Origin: Alphaproteobacteria bacterium | GTDB taxonomy: Bacteria > Pseudomonadota > Alphaproteobacteria > Bin65 | NCBI GenBank assembly: GCA_022819985.1 | Contig: JAJEGH010000036.1 | Span: 54,207 to 118,206 of the forward strand | Direction of reading: 5' to 3' | DNA: 64,000 nt | Notes under the pieces: model-generated | Databases searched by the model: none | What the model was told of the DNA's origin: nothing | The model's input: the letters and a program-made list of their open reading frames with translations, nothing else | Program-made: the position numbers and the translations under genes | Part shown: piece after piece, positions 52,445 to 60,124 of the stretch | Numbering within the stretch: the stretch's first letter is position 1 | Layout of the letters: every line of letters begins with the position of its first letter

Positions 52445-54155
52445 CGCGACGCGGCAGGATCCAGTCGTCCGGCGGCTGGGAGTGCAGTTCGTCCGGATAG
52501 GGCGCGTGGCAGAACATGTTGATCCGCAGCCAGCGGTCCGATTTCGGATCGAAATGCGTGGCGCCGAAGAAGGCGAGCTTGCAGCGCAACAGGTTCAGCG
52601 GCAGCAGGTCGGCGCCGACGAGATTGTCGCGAATCTGGCCGTACGGTCCCAATTCCGGATCGCAGAGCCGGCGGACGGTGTGGCGATGCTCCGGGCGGCG
52701 CAGCAGGAAATCGGCGAGGTGTTCGTCCTGCGCCGCTTCGCACAGATCGGCATGGCACGCGGCGATATCCCGGCCGGTCGCCAGGGGCAACTCCAGATCC
52801 GCGCCCGCCTCTTCCCACCGTTCGCCCAGGCGCGGCTCCAGCTTGTTCGCCGAGACGTACCAGAAACGCGCCTGGGCGTCCGGAGCGGCGTAGTCGGGCG
52901 CCAGCGCCCAGCCGAACCCGTCTTCGATGCGCCGGCGCAGGTCCCCGGCACTGCCGGACAGGCCGGCCGGCGGCATTTCCGTTTCCGCGAGCGCCATGCG
53001 GTCGGCCAGATCGTCGACAAGGTCGCCATGAGGTTCGATGAGCAGCGACACGGCGAATTCCTGGCCTTCCAGCGACAGGTTTCCGGCCGCCCAGTCCCGG
53101 ATTCCGGCCCAGGGCGCGTCGGATTCCGGATCGAGTCCGGCCGAGAATGCGTCGAGCCGGTCGAGATCGTCCGCCAGCCGGTCGATCTTTTCCGCCTGAA
53201 GCGGGTCGGGGACGGTCCAGGTTGCGACATCGGCCCTGGCGCGGGCGATCCACCGGCGGAATTCGCTCCAGTTCGTAGCCGGAGCGCTCTCCTGTGCGCA
53301 GACCCGGCCAAGCGCGAGTTCGCGGCATTCGATCCAGCGCGCGAACAGCGCCGGATGGTTGACGATGAACGGCCCGAGGCCGAGGCCGGTCGAATTGCCG
53401 ATACCCAGGCGCCGCCGGAGCGCCCGGTCGAGCGGCACGGCGCCGGCGCCGCCCCCGGCCCGCGCGGCACGATCGACAAGATCGGCGACGAACTGGCGGA
53501 TCATCCAGACCGTGAGCATTTCCAGCCGGAACGGGCCGCCGAAACCGGCGCGGCCGGCGTAGCGATGCCGGTCCGCAATGCCGAACTTGCCGTTGCCGTA
53601 GACCGCGGTCGTCCGCATGACGTAGCCGACGTCGTCGAGACGGGCCGCCGCCGGCTGCCGCCCCGCCGCCAGGCAATCCACGACATGGTCGAACAGACGC
53701 GCGCTCTTGTTGGTGCGGGACAGGATCAGGTCGGTATGGCGGTAGCGTCCGGCCTCCTGCTTCGGCGCATTGGCGCGCAGGCGTTCGATTTCGCCGTCGT
53801 CGGGAATGCCGTCGTAGAGGACATAGGTGGCGTCCCAGGCCTCGGCGATCACCCGGTCGGTGCGCATCGCCGGATCGAGGTCGTGGGCGAAGCAGACCAG
53901 CGAATAGGTCCGCTCCGGCCCGCGCGCGGCATAGACCGCGGTGCCGACGCCATCGCCGCCGATTTCCCAGCGCTCGTAGCCGAAGCGGTATCCGGCGGCG
54001 GCGACGTGGCGCAGCGTCGCCCGCAGGAAACTGAGCCGCGTCTGGTGAAAGGCGCCGAGGCGGGCGAGACGCATGACCGTGTCCGGCGGCCGCAGGCGCA
54101 GGGTGCGCCCCGTCCGGCTGTCCGGAACCGGAAGGAAATCGCCGGGGCCGCCCAA
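52437..54155 (-). CDS. Unrecognised 572-residue protein
   Basis: From a TTG that begins one base after the dipeptidase stop; ATG at 54074 is an alternative. No transmembrane segments, no familiar cofactor motif. Notable parts are DLDPAMRTDRVIAEAWDAT, DVGYVMRTTAVYGNGKFG, GLGLGPFIVNHPALFARWIE and a C-terminal region rich in His/Asp (LAFFGATHFDPKSD). I do not recognise the family. It overlaps DUF3726 and adjoins the dipeptidase, so it is a core part of the operon. Confidence 0.65.
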   Translation of the reverse strand: MGGPGDFLPVPDSRTGRTLRLRPPDTVMRLARLGAFHQTRLSFLRATLRHVAAAGYRFGYERWEIGGDGVGTAVYAARGPERTYSLVCFAHDLDPAMRTDRVIAEAWDATYVLYDGIPDDGEIERLRANAPKQEAGRYRHTDLILSRTNKSARLFDHVVDCLAAGRQPAAARLDDVGYVMRTTAVYGNGKFGIADRHRYAGRAGFGGPFRLEMLTVWMIRQFVADLVDRAARAGGGAGAVPLDRALRRRLGIGNSTGLGLGPFIVNHPALFARWIECRELALGRVCAQESAPATNWSEFRRWIARARADVATWTVPDPLQAEKIDRLADDLDRLDAFSAGLDPESDAPWAGIRDWAAGNLSLEGQEFAVSLLIEPHGDLVDDLADRMALAETEMPPAGLSGSAGDLRRRIEDGFGWALAPDYAAPDAQARFWYVSANKLEPRLGERWEEAGADLELPLATGRDIAACHADLCEAAQDEHLADFLLRRPEHRHTVRRLCDPELGPYGQIRDNLVGADLLPLNLLRCKLAFFGATHFDPKSDRWLRINMFCHAPYPDELHSQPPDDWILPRRDA

Positions 54156-54156
54156 T

Positions 54157-55134
54157 TCAGGCCGCCTGCGGCTCGAAGGCGCGTTCCATGAAGCGGAACC
54201 AGTTGTTGCCCATGATCCCTGCGGTCTCCTCCGCCGAGAAGCCCGTCTCGCGCAAGGCGCGGGCGATGCCGGGGAAATCCTCGTTCGAGCGGAACCAGGA
54301 CGGCATGTCGGGAAAGCGGACATGCTTGATGCTTTCCGGCGGCGGCGTGTTCGCGTCCTCCCATACGCCGCTGCGCATCCAGCGGACGATCGAATCCGGC
54401 TGATCCTGACAGAGGTCCGACCCGATGCCGATGCGGTCCGCGCCCATCAGGTCGGCCGTGCGGGCGGCCATGTCGCAAAAGCTTCGCAGGGTCGTGGCCG
54501 GCCCGTCCTTCATGTGATGGGGGTACAGGCTGAAGCCCAGCAGCCCGCCGCTTTCGGCCAGCGCCTTCAGCACGGTATCCGACTTGTTGCGCCCGGTGTC
54601 GCGCCACGACCGGGGATTTGCGTGGGATACGACGATCGGCCGGGCCGACCGCTCGATAGCCTCCAGCGTGGACCGTTCGGCCGAGTGGGACATGTCCACG
54701 ACCATGCCGACCCGGTTCATCCCGGCGATCGCCTCCCGCCCTTTCGGCGTGACGCCCTCGTCCTCCGCTTCTTCGACCCATCCGGTCGCCAGCGAGCATT
54801 TCGCATTGTAGGACAGCTGCATGAACCGGACGCCGCGGCCGTGCAGGTCCTCGATCCGGGCCAGATCGTCCTCGACGAGCCGGCAATTCTGCATGCCGAA
54901 GAAAACGGCCGTCCTGCCCGCCGCCTGCGCCTGCCGGATATCGGCCGCCGTCCGCCCCGGCAGGACATAGTCGCCGAAGCGGTCGAACAGGGCCGACCAT
55001 TCGTCGAGCCGGCCGAGCGCGCCGCGATAGTCCTCGTGATAGACGACGGTCGTATGAACCGCGTCCACGCCGCCGGACCGCAACTGGCGGAAGATCTTTT
55101 CCGACCACCGGCAATATTGCAGGCCGTCGATCAC
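54157..55134 (-). CDS. Membrane-dipeptidase-family (M19) hydrolase
   Basis: 325 residues from a GTG; the true start could be slightly upstream, as no ATG fits. Renal-dipeptidase TIM barrel: IDGLQYC at the start (HxD-type region modified), MSHSAERSTLEAI and VVSHANPRSW metal-binding segments, and IGIGSDLCQDQP near the C-terminus. M19 enzymes cleave dipeptides or related amides. Partner genes suggest a modified amino-acid substrate. Operon with the FAD/GcvT gene upstream. Confidence 0.8.
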   Translation of the reverse strand: MIDGLQYCRWSEKIFRQLRSGGVDAVHTTVVYHEDYRGALGRLDEWSALFDRFGDYVLPGRTAADIRQAQAAGRTAVFFGMQNCRLVEDDLARIEDLHGRGVRFMQLSYNAKCSLATGWVEEAEDEGVTPKGREAIAGMNRVGMVVDMSHSAERSTLEAIERSARPIVVSHANPRSWRDTGRNKSDTVLKALAESGGLLGFSLYPHHMKDGPATTLRSFCDMAARTADLMGADRIGIGSDLCQDQPDSIVRWMRSGVWEDANTPPPESIKHVRFPDMPSWFRSNEDFPGIARALRETGFSAEETAGIMGNNWFRFMERAFEPQAA

Positions 55135-55259
55135 GGTGTCGGGTATTGGGTCCGAAACGATCTCGATTCTCCCGACTCGATTCTCCGGGAAGCCGCGGCG
55201 GGGCCGCTTCGCGTTCAATAACAGCAAAACCGATTTGGCAAACAGCGGAAAACCGGCGG

Positions 55260-57683
55260 CTACATCCGCATCTTCTCGCCCGGGGGATCGTAGGGCGAGG
55301 CCGGAATCACGGCCGCCTCGCGCTCCACGCCGACGATATGGGTCCGCAGGCCGGTGCCCGGCTCGGCAAACTCCGGATCGACCAGGGCCATCGCGAGGCT
55401 CTTGCCGACGACATGGCCGTAACCGCCGGAGGTGACGAAGCCGACCCGCCGCCCGTCGCGCCAGACCGGCTCGAATCCCGAGGCATCGGCATCCGGCGAA
55501 TCGACTTCCAGGGTGACCAGCCGCTGCGGCGCGGTGTTTTTCTCGCGTTCGGCGAGTGCGGCGTCCCTGCCGACGAACGCGCCCTTGCCGAAGGCGATCC
55601 AGCGGTCGAGGCCGGTCATCCCCGGCGTGTAGCCCTGGGTGAATTCGGCGGACCACACGCCGAAGCTTTTCTCCAGGCGCAGCGAATTGAGCGCGTAGTA
55701 GCCGTATTCGCGGATGCCGGCCGCCGCCCCGGCTTCCAGCAGCATCTCGCGCAGGGAAATATGCGCCGCCGCCGGGCAGTTGATCTCGTAGCCCAGTTCG
55801 CCGGCGACCGAGAGCCGGCCGACCCGCGCCTGGATCAGGCCGACATCCATGGTGCGGCAACTCATGAACGGCAGGGCTTCGTGGCTGACATCCTCATGGG
55901 TCAGCGCCGCCAGCACGTCGCGGGACTTCGGGCCGGACAGCGAAAAGCCGACGGTGGCGTCGGAGATGTCGCGCACCTGCACATCGCCGTCCCGCGCCGG
56001 GTCGAGCCGGTCGTGGAACCAGCGCATGTGCCATTCGCGCAGATAGTAGGAGCCCATGATCCACCAGGAACCGTCGCCCCAGTTCAGGATCGTCAGGTCG
56101 CCCTTGAGGCGGCCGTCCGGCGCCAGCATGGGCGAAAGGCGGACCCGGCCCGGCTTCGGCAGGCGCCCGGCCATGGTCCGGTCGAGCCAGGCTTCGGCGT
56201 CCCGGCCCGTCACCTCGTAGCGGGAGAAGCCGGTTATATCGAGCAGCCCGACACCTTCGCGCACGGCGCGGCACTCCTCGCCGACGAGGCCGAAGGCGTT
56301 GGACCGCTTGAGCGTCGGCGTCTCCTCGAAACCCGGCGGCGCGAAGACGAGCGGCACCTCCAGGCCCCAGCTCACGCCCCACAGGGCGCCGGCCGCCTTC
56401 ATCGCATCGTGGGCCGGCGCCTTGTTGAGCGGCCGGCCGGCCGGGAGCTGCTCGTTCGGATAGGTCATCACGAAGCGGCGGGAATAGAACTGGCCCGTCG
56501 TCTGGCGGATATATTCCCGGTTCGACGCGAACGGCCCGTAGCGCGCGATGTCCATGGACCAGGCGTCGGCCTCGGGCTCGCCGTGGATCATCCATTCGGC
56601 GAGCGTCTTGCCGACGCCGCCGCCCTGGAGGAAGCCCGCCATCACCCCGCAGGCCAGCCAGTAGTTCGGCAGCCCGCGCACCGGGCCGACCAGGGGGTTG
56701 CCGTCCGGCGAGAAGGTGAAGGCGCCGTTCACCCAGTTCTTGACGCCGACCCGTTGCAGAACGGGATAGCGCGTGAACGCGAGTTCGAGTTCGTCGGCGA
56801 TCCGGTCGGTATCCTCCTGAATCAGGTCGAACCCGTAGTCCCAGGGCGCGCCGTCGATGTTCCAGTGCCGGTGGTCGAGCTCGTAGATGCCGACCAGCAC
56901 GCCCTTCTGGTCCTGGCGCAGATAGGTGAAGCCTTCCAGATCGACCGTCATCGGCACTTCGAAATCGAGCGCTTCGATTTCGGGAATCGATTCGGTCACC
57001 AGATAGTGGTGCGCCAGCGGCGAAACCGGCAATTCCAGGCCGACCATCCGGCCGACCTGCTTGGCCCACAGGCCGCCGGCGTTGACGACATGCTCGGCGA
57101 GGATCGTGCCCTTTTCGGTCACGACCTCCCAGGAACGGTCCGGCCGCTGCTTCAGCTCCAGCACCCGGTTGTGCTCGATCACCGTCGCGCCCCGCTTGCG
57201 CGCCGCGCCGGCGTAGGCGTGGACGGTCCCGGTGGTGTCGACATAGCCCTCCCGGTCGGCCCACAGGCCGCCGATCACGCCGTCGACATCCATGATCGGG
57301 CAGCGTTCCCTGATTTCCGCCGGCGTCATCAGGTGGCAGTCCTCGATGCCGATGGTCTGGAAGATGCGGTAGGCGCTTTGCAGCCATTCCCAGCGCGCCG
57401 GGGCGGAGGCGACCGTGATGCCGCCGGTCATGTGCAGGCCGATATCCTGCCCCGATTCCGGGCCGATCTCGCGCAGCAGGTCGATGGTGTAGGCCTGGAG
57501 CGCGGCCATGTTCGGGTCGGCATTGAGGGCATGGACGCCGCCCGCGGCGTGCCAGGACGAGCCAGCGGTCAGCACCGAGCGCTCGACCAGCGCGATATCG
57601 GTGCAGCCGAACTTCGCCAGATGGTAGAGCACCGAGGCGCCGACGACGCCGCCCCCGATCACCACGACCCGGTACTGGTCCAT
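55260..57683 (-). CDS. FAD oxidoreductase/GcvT fusion, sarcosine/dimethylglycine dehydrogenase family
   Basis: 807 residues from the ATG at 57681-57683. N-terminal FAD domain (VVVIGGGVVGASVLYHLAKFG, residues about 7-27 in parts) and C-terminal GcvT domain (from about 430) with the typical YGYYALNSLRLEKSFGVW region. Probably demethylates an N-methylated amine and passes C1 to folate. Paralogous to 11924-14323 but in a different operon, first gene before the dipeptidase. Substrate unknown. Confidence 0.87.
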   Translation of the reverse strand: MDQYRVVVIGGGVVGASVLYHLAKFGCTDIALVERSVLTAGSSWHAAGGVHALNADPNMAALQAYTIDLLREIGPESGQDIGLHMTGGITVASAPARWEWLQSAYRIFQTIGIEDCHLMTPAEIRERCPIMDVDGVIGGLWADREGYVDTTGTVHAYAGAARKRGATVIEHNRVLELKQRPDRSWEVVTEKGTILAEHVVNAGGLWAKQVGRMVGLELPVSPLAHHYLVTESIPEIEALDFEVPMTVDLEGFTYLRQDQKGVLVGIYELDHRHWNIDGAPWDYGFDLIQEDTDRIADELELAFTRYPVLQRVGVKNWVNGAFTFSPDGNPLVGPVRGLPNYWLACGVMAGFLQGGGVGKTLAEWMIHGEPEADAWSMDIARYGPFASNREYIRQTTGQFYSRRFVMTYPNEQLPAGRPLNKAPAHDAMKAAGALWGVSWGLEVPLVFAPPGFEETPTLKRSNAFGLVGEECRAVREGVGLLDITGFSRYEVTGRDAEAWLDRTMAGRLPKPGRVRLSPMLAPDGRLKGDLTILNWGDGSWWIMGSYYLREWHMRWFHDRLDPARDGDVQVRDISDATVGFSLSGPKSRDVLAALTHEDVSHEALPFMSCRTMDVGLIQARVGRLSVAGELGYEINCPAAAHISLREMLLEAGAAAGIREYGYYALNSLRLEKSFGVWSAEFTQGYTPGMTGLDRWIAFGKGAFVGRDAALAEREKNTAPQRLVTLEVDSPDADASGFEPVWRDGRRVGFVTSGGYGHVVGKSLAMALVDPEFAEPGTGLRTHIVGVEREAAVIPASPYDPPGEKMRM

Positions 57684-57913
57684 TCCCGTTCTCCCGCAGG
57701 CCGCCGGCGGCGCTTTCGACCGCCGGTCGCGGCTCACTAATCGCAAATTGCCGGCCGATCCAGAGCCAATTGCGGCGCCGTTGCCGGTCCGGACCGTGCG
57801 CCGGCCCCGCGCGGCGAAATGGCTCGACGGGCCGGAAAGTTAGGCGCGGCGCTCCCGACGCCGGCTTGCTTTAGTGTCGGGCACCGAAGAGCGGAAAGGC
57901 GAAGGAGCACGAA

Positions 57914-58681
57914 ATGCGCGGTCTTGAGGGAAAGAATGCCCTGGTGACGGGCGGCGGCGCGGGTATCGGACGCGCGATCTGCCTGCGGCTCGGCGAGGAA
58001 GGGGTCAATGTCGGCGTCCTCGACCGCGACGGTCCCGGAGCCGGCGAGACTGCTAATCTGATCGCCGGAAACGGCGGCCGGGCGACGGCATTCGAGGCCG
58101 ACATCGCGAACTACGACGCGGTCGCCGATACTGTCTCGTCCTTCGAAGCCACGGCCGGCCCGGTCGACATCCTGGTCAACAACGCGGGTGTCGATGTCGC
58201 GATGCCGTTCCTCGACACCGATACCGCCCTGTGGCGCAGGATTGTCGAGATCAATCTCTTCGGCCCGCTGAACCTGCACCATATCGTCGTGCGCGGCATG
58301 GCCGAGCGCCGGTCCGGCAAGGTCATCAACATTTCCTCCGACGCCGCGCGGGTCGGCTCGTCCGGCGAGTCGGTCTACGCCGCCTGCAAGGGCGGCATCG
58401 TCTCATTCTCGAAAACCCTGGCGCGGGAACTTGCCCGGCGCAACGTGCAGGTGAACTGCATCTGCCCGGGCCCGACCGACACCAACCTGTTCCGCACCTT
58501 CGCCGGCGACGGCGAGGCCGGCCAAAAGCTCGTGGCCGCGCTGGAACGCGCGATCCCGATGCGCCGGCTCGGCCGGCCGGACGACTATCCCGGCCTGGTC
58601 GCCTTCCTGGCCAGCAGCGACGCCGACTTCATCACCGGCCAGACGATCAGCGTCTCCGGCGGCCTGACCATAGCGGGATAG
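57914..58681 (+). CDS. SDR-family NAD(P)-dependent oxidoreductase
   Basis: 255 residues. Cofactor motif TGGGAGIG (12-19), NNAG at 89-92, catalytic S142, Y155 and K159 (YAACK). Classical short-chain dehydrogenase oxidising or reducing a hydroxyl/keto group. Divergent from the FAD/GcvT gene, with about 230 bp between. Substrate unknown. Confidence 0.88.
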   Translation: MRGLEGKNALVTGGGAGIGRAICLRLGEEGVNVGVLDRDGPGAGETANLIAGNGGRATAFEADIANYDAVADTVSSFEATAGPVDILVNNAGVDVAMPFLDTDTALWRRIVEINLFGPLNLHHIVVRGMAERRSGKVINISSDAARVGSSGESVYAACKGGIVSFSKTLARELARRNVQVNCICPGPTDTNLFRTFAGDGEAGQKLVAALERAIPMRRLGRPDDYPGLVAFLASSDADFITGQTISVSGGLTIAG

Positions 58682-58718
58682 CGCGTCCCCCGCCGGGTCC
58701 GGAGGCGCGGCGGGACCG

Positions 58719-59216
58719 TCAGGCGAATTTCGATCTCAGGGCCTTTGCGGTGTTCGGCGGCACGAAGCTCTCGATTTCGCCGCCCAGCGAGGCGATCTCC
58801 TTGACCAGCCGGGACGCGATGAACTGCTGCTGTTCCGACGCCATCAGGTAGACCATCTCGACATCCGGATCGAGCCGGGCATTCATCCCCGCCATCTGGA
58901 ATTCGTAGTCGAAATCCGATACCGCCCGCAGGCCGCGGATGATCATGACGGCGCCGTTCTCTTCCGCGAAATGCATCAGCAGACCGCCGAAGACCTTGGC
59001 CTGCGCCTTGCCGCCGTCCGCGCCGTTGACGATGCCGAGCTCGTGGTTCACCAGGGCCAGGCGCTCTTCGAGCGTAAACAGCGGGCTCTTGCCGATATTC
59101 TCGGCGACGGCGACGATCAGGCGGTCGCAGATCCGCAGGGCGCGCCGGATGATGTCGACATGCCCGTTGGTAATCGGATCGAAGGTGCCCGGATAGACTC
59201 CGATGCGCTCGGCCAT
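58719..59216 (-). CDS. coaD: Phosphopantetheine adenylyltransferase
   Basis: 165 residues from the ATG at 59214-59216. GTFDPITNGH carries the T/HxGH nucleotidyl-transferase motif; the rest aligns end to end with CoaD, which makes dephospho-CoA from 4'-phosphopantetheine and ATP. In alphaproteobacteria it usually follows gyrA directly; here about 0.9 kb of foreign-looking DNA separates them. Confidence 0.95.
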   Translation of the reverse strand: MAERIGVYPGTFDPITNGHVDIIRRALRICDRLIVAVAENIGKSPLFTLEERLALVNHELGIVNGADGGKAQAKVFGGLLMHFAEENGAVMIIRGLRAVSDFDYEFQMAGMNARLDPDVEMVYLMASEQQQFIASRLVKEIASLGGEIESFVPPNTAKALRSKFA

Positions 59217-59440
59217 GGATGCGCTCCCTGCTCGCGAAACGGCTCCCGACACGCCTAGGCGGGCGCCGCCCCGAATGCAACGGCCAATGCGGCGCGGCAG
59301 GGCCGGACGGCGCCGGCCGGAAGCAGGCCCGTCAACTCAAACGCGGTCAGGCCCGGCAGGCTGCGTAAACTGCATTAGAAACGCCTTATACCACTTTGAA
59401 TTATTTTCGGAATTTCCTAGTTTAAGGTCTTGCTTTTGAG

Positions 59441-59698
59441 CTATAGCCACGGCGCAATCATCTGCCATAAAACGCCGAGGCCAGCGAGGGCAAGCACGAG
59501 CCGCGCAATGGGGTGAAGCGCCTCAACTCCGCCGCGCTCTCCTGGGGCGCGCCCAAAAATCGCGCCCCAGATTGGCATAGCGATGCTTCCGACCATGCAA
59601 ATCACCAGCAAGACCGCCGAAAAAGCCAAGATTGGCACGGCAATAGCGTAGTAGAGCACCTCAACTGCGATGCCCACCCAGTTCGGCAACTCCGTCAT
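59441..59698 (-). CDS. Small membrane protein
   Basis: 85 residues with two long hydrophobic helices (about 8-45 and 65-82). ATG overlaps the upstream stop (ATGA), so it is coupled to the 80-residue gene before it. DNA is clearly less GC-rich than gyrA and coaD. Family not recognised. Confidence 0.6.
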   Translation of the reverse strand: MTELPNWVGIAVEVLYYAIAVPILAFSAVLLVICMVGSIAMPIWGAIFGRAPGERGGVEALHPIARLVLALAGLGVLWQMIAPWL

Positions 59699-59937
59699 GA
59701 CCGGTTTGATGTATAGATGCCGCGACCAACACGGCGGACATCGCCGCGGTTGCAAAGATCTGTCAGCCGGCGACGAATCGCATGATGATAGTTGGGCACG
59801 CCGTCCTTCCAAGGTTCTCTGTGATGAGCGGTCACCAACGGAGATTTCCCCATTTCCCGGTAGATTTCCGGTAATGAAAGCGGCCGGGCACTCGCCCTGA
59901 CGATCCGCAAGATCGCCTCGTCCCAAGTGTCAGACAT
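59695..59937 (-). CDS. Small winged-helix-like protein
   Basis: 80 residues from an ATG; a GTG one codon upstream is possible. Secondary-structure pattern and the repeated basic residues near the C-terminus (AIRRRLTDLCNRGDVRRVGRGIY) suggest a small winged-helix DNA-binding protein. Two-gene unit with the membrane protein at 59441. Unknown function, in the insert between gyrA and coaD. Confidence 0.55.
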   Translation of the reverse strand: MSDTWDEAILRIVRASARPLSLPEIYREMGKSPLVTAHHREPWKDGVPNYHHAIRRRLTDLCNRGDVRRVGRGIYTSNRS

Positions 59938-59978
59938 CACTCGTCATCTCCGAGCGCGAGCGGGATATTCTCGTTCTG

Positions 59979-60101
59979 CTACGGGTAGGAGCGTTGCAGG
60001 GACCGCTCGAAAGCCGGCCAATTCGGCGCGGCGCGCATCAGCGCCATCGCCCTGACAAGATGCTCCCGCAGTTTCGGGTGCCCGACTTCGCCGGTCAGCC
60101 A
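59979..60101 (-). pseudogene. C-terminal fragment of a P63C-domain protein
   Basis: A 40-codon open fragment ending in TAG encodes WLTGEVGHPKLREHLVRAMA followed by LMRAAPNWPAFERSLQRSYP. This matches the end of P63C-domain proteins (consensus QWLT-x-x-GHPKLxEHL ... LMRAS-x-x-W). The rest of the protein is missing, so it is a truncated relic of a mobile-element-linked gene. Confidence 0.6.
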
Positions 60102-60124
60102 CTAGAAATTCCGTTTTATTTGTT

